From Candolleomyces eurysporus (taxonomy: Eukaryota > Basidiomycota > Agaricomycetes > Agaricales > Psathyrellaceae), in NCBI GenBank assembly GCA_027579435.1, contig JANBPK010000978.1, positions 1 through 48,247 of the forward strand: a stretch of DNA of 48,247 nt, given 5' to 3'. The notes beneath the pieces were generated by a model. That model was not told the DNA's origin and made no database searches. It was given only the letters and a program-made list of their open reading frames with translations. Positions 46,621 to 48,247 of the stretch are shown here, piece by piece (position 1 is the stretch's first letter; each line of letters starts with the position of its first letter). The translations under genes and the position numbers were made by a program.

Positions 46621-48247
46621 NTGGCGCATGCNCTCGTGTGGCCCACCAGCTACGANTTCTTTCCTATTGGCAACACTAGCGCNGTTTCTGTGACGAATGA
46701 CCTCCCTCCGGACGAGCCTGCGAGNATNCTACTCCTTGGATGTGGCGATCCAAGGAATATTCTGTATACNATCTTCACGCAGAAGCCNAACTGTATGTAT
46801 ATCTCTNGCTGGAGGTTTCGCGAGGATGCTGACGGTTTTCGGTGCAGCAAATCGCCCTCTCGATTTTACGTGCTGTGATATNGAGCCTGCTGTGCTAGGT
46901 GAGAGGTCTTTTCGAGGATGCTCCCCGCATCCAGACGTGTACTAATGCATATATGCANCCTNCGAAGCTCGAAACGTCTTGCTCTTCACCCTAATCGCAG
47001 ACGGGCATCCTCAATCATCGATCTGGGATATATTCTTCCACTTCAAATTGGATGCAAAGTCGCATACACTCCTTATTGAGCAATGCAAAAAGCTCGTCGA
47101 CCTATCCAAGACTCCCCAGAAGTGGCGTAAAAGCAGCTATGGCAAGACACTCAAGATGTGTACCGATTATACGCTTTCAGAGGTTAGGCGGCATTGGGCT
47201 CTGTACGTCGCCATGCCCGACCTTCCGAAGACGCGCCATCGGGCTATCGAGAAAGCGTTCGCCGACCGCTCGGATCTGCCTATCCATTCTCAACGCGTTA
47301 TCCAGGCTTGGAGGTCGGTTGGGCCCTTGATGTTTGGGAGCGAGAGTAAGGAGCCTATCTCGGATTGTATTCGCAATTGGTGGAAAACAGGAACACTAAC
47401 CGCTGAAGGCGGCGAGAGCGACGCGACAATGTTGAACCCCACCTTCGTCTATTCCATGGCTGGAGAAGGGTGCGCGGTTCATTATGCTCTTACCCCCCNT
47501 TACGCTTTTCCATCTCGCACCTATCGTGGCCAAGGGGTCGCTCACCGTCCTTGACCTCATCGACGGTGTCAAGGCCCAATTCGCGAGCTGGTGCTCGGCG
47601 TATCGCCAGGCCCTCTCTTCATCGTCGTCTCCTCCGATCGTGCGTTGTTTCTTAGGCGGTGCGACCGCTGTCTGCCACGCCATCCGGATTTTCGCGCACA
47701 GCGGGGCGCTCAAACCTGGGATGCCGGTGTCGCAGTGGAAGACCGAGCTCGTCCAGTTCAACCAATGGGAGTATGTTGACTCCCCGGACCCCGCGCCCAC
47801 TAGCTTCAACGTCATCCATACGTCGAATCTGGAAGACACTATTGGACTGCTGAACGTCCTCATCTCTACGGTTCCCCTCCTGTCCCCGGGACCTTCGAGC
47901 ATCATCTACACCGAGTCCCTGGAAGCCAGAGGCCAAGATGGAGTAAAGGAGTCGGAGTTCGAGGCTGGGAGGCTGCATGGCGACATCACGGTTATGGCTC
48001 TCCTCCTGGGCGTGTGTCCCGTAGACTATCTATGCGGGTTCAGCACGCGTACCAACACCCACGAGATACTGCTGGACCACCGCAACTCCCGGATCGTGAA
48101 GAAAAACATGGAGAAGAACAAGGACGAGTACTACGACCCGTACTACGTGCAGCAGGTCCTCAAGTGGAAGGCGCCGACCTCGGGGGACCCCATCGCTTCG
48201 AAAATCCGAGTCCCGCCCCCTTCGTACGACCCGGACCAGATGGGCGA
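46621..48247 (+). CDS. DUF4470/MYND family protein, diverged copy D (3' end outside window)
   Basis: Exons 46621-46792, 46848-46898 and 46968 to the window end repeat the exon lengths (172 and 51 nt) and phases of copies A-C. The start codon is masked (NTG). It reads MAHALVWPTSY, LLLGCGDPRNILYT, PLDFTCCDIEPAVLARNVLL and FTLIADGHP. The frame breaks at the N at 47499; removing it gives LTPLTLFHLAPIVAKGS, matching LTPFHLAPIFAGS of copy A, and the frame then stays open to 48247. The protein is clearly more diverged than A, B and C are from one another, and its linker has KKNMEKNKDEYYDPYYV instead of Ser/Lys repeats. The MYND finger would lie beyond the window. Probably an older, independent member of the family. 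Confidence 0.88.

Overview
The window is fungal nuclear DNA, most likely from an agaricomycete (mushroom-forming basidiomycete). The evidence is genes split by many 48-66 nt GT-AG introns, class I hydrophobins, and a family of DUF4470/MYND zinc-finger proteins and F-box proteins typical of that group. Gene identities rest on reading translated exons. Exon joins were worked out by hand from splice sites and frame continuity. The sequence carries many single N bases. Most stand for one real base, but at two places (10498, 47499), and probably in the E2 gene, removing an N restores a reading frame.

Region 1 (1-6260) is conserved housekeeping and chromatin DNA. It holds the 3' part of a SUV39/Clr4-type histone H3K9 methyltransferase (+), a convergent Ubc4/5-type ubiquitin-conjugating enzyme with a nuclear-looking tail full of SUMO-interaction-like motifs (-), and a mitochondrial Ind1/NUBPL iron-sulfur P-loop protein (-).

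Region 2 (about 6260-18300) is a set of tandem segmental duplications. Each unit carries a copy of an unrecognised gene family ending in two C2HC zinc fingers. Its edges contain broken pieces of the neighbours: the 5' exons of a DUF4470/MYND gene fused to the 5' exon of the NUBPL gene. Copy 1 and copy 3 are open, copy 2 has lost its last finger to a stop codon, and copies 4 and 5 are decayed. Two small non-autonomous DNA transposons sit here: a 397-bp CACTA-type element and a 218-bp element flanked by TA. About 1.1 kb of unexplained inserted DNA lies beside them.

Region 3 (about 18500-34700) is an array of three near-identical intact four-exon genes for roughly 1180-residue DUF4470/MYND proteins. 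Between them lie a decayed fifth zinc-finger copy and a fragment of an F-box gene. A fourth, more diverged DUF4470/MYND gene starts at 46621 and runs off the end of the window.

Region 4 (34700-42650) holds a nearly full-length F-box pseudogene, an intact glycolipid transfer protein gene (spread over five small exons), and a 1.55-kb direct repeat whose two copies each carry an intact class I hydrophobin gene plus an F-box 3' relic.

Region 5 (42650-46600) returns to conserved genes: an AIF/AMID-type flavin oxidoreductase and a Mo25/HymA scaffold protein. The window therefore looks like a conserved gene neighbourhood expanded by unequal crossing-over into a lineage-specific duplication hotspot. 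The most interesting functional lead is the SUMO-motif-bearing E2 convergent with an H3K9 methyltransferase that carries a similar motif.
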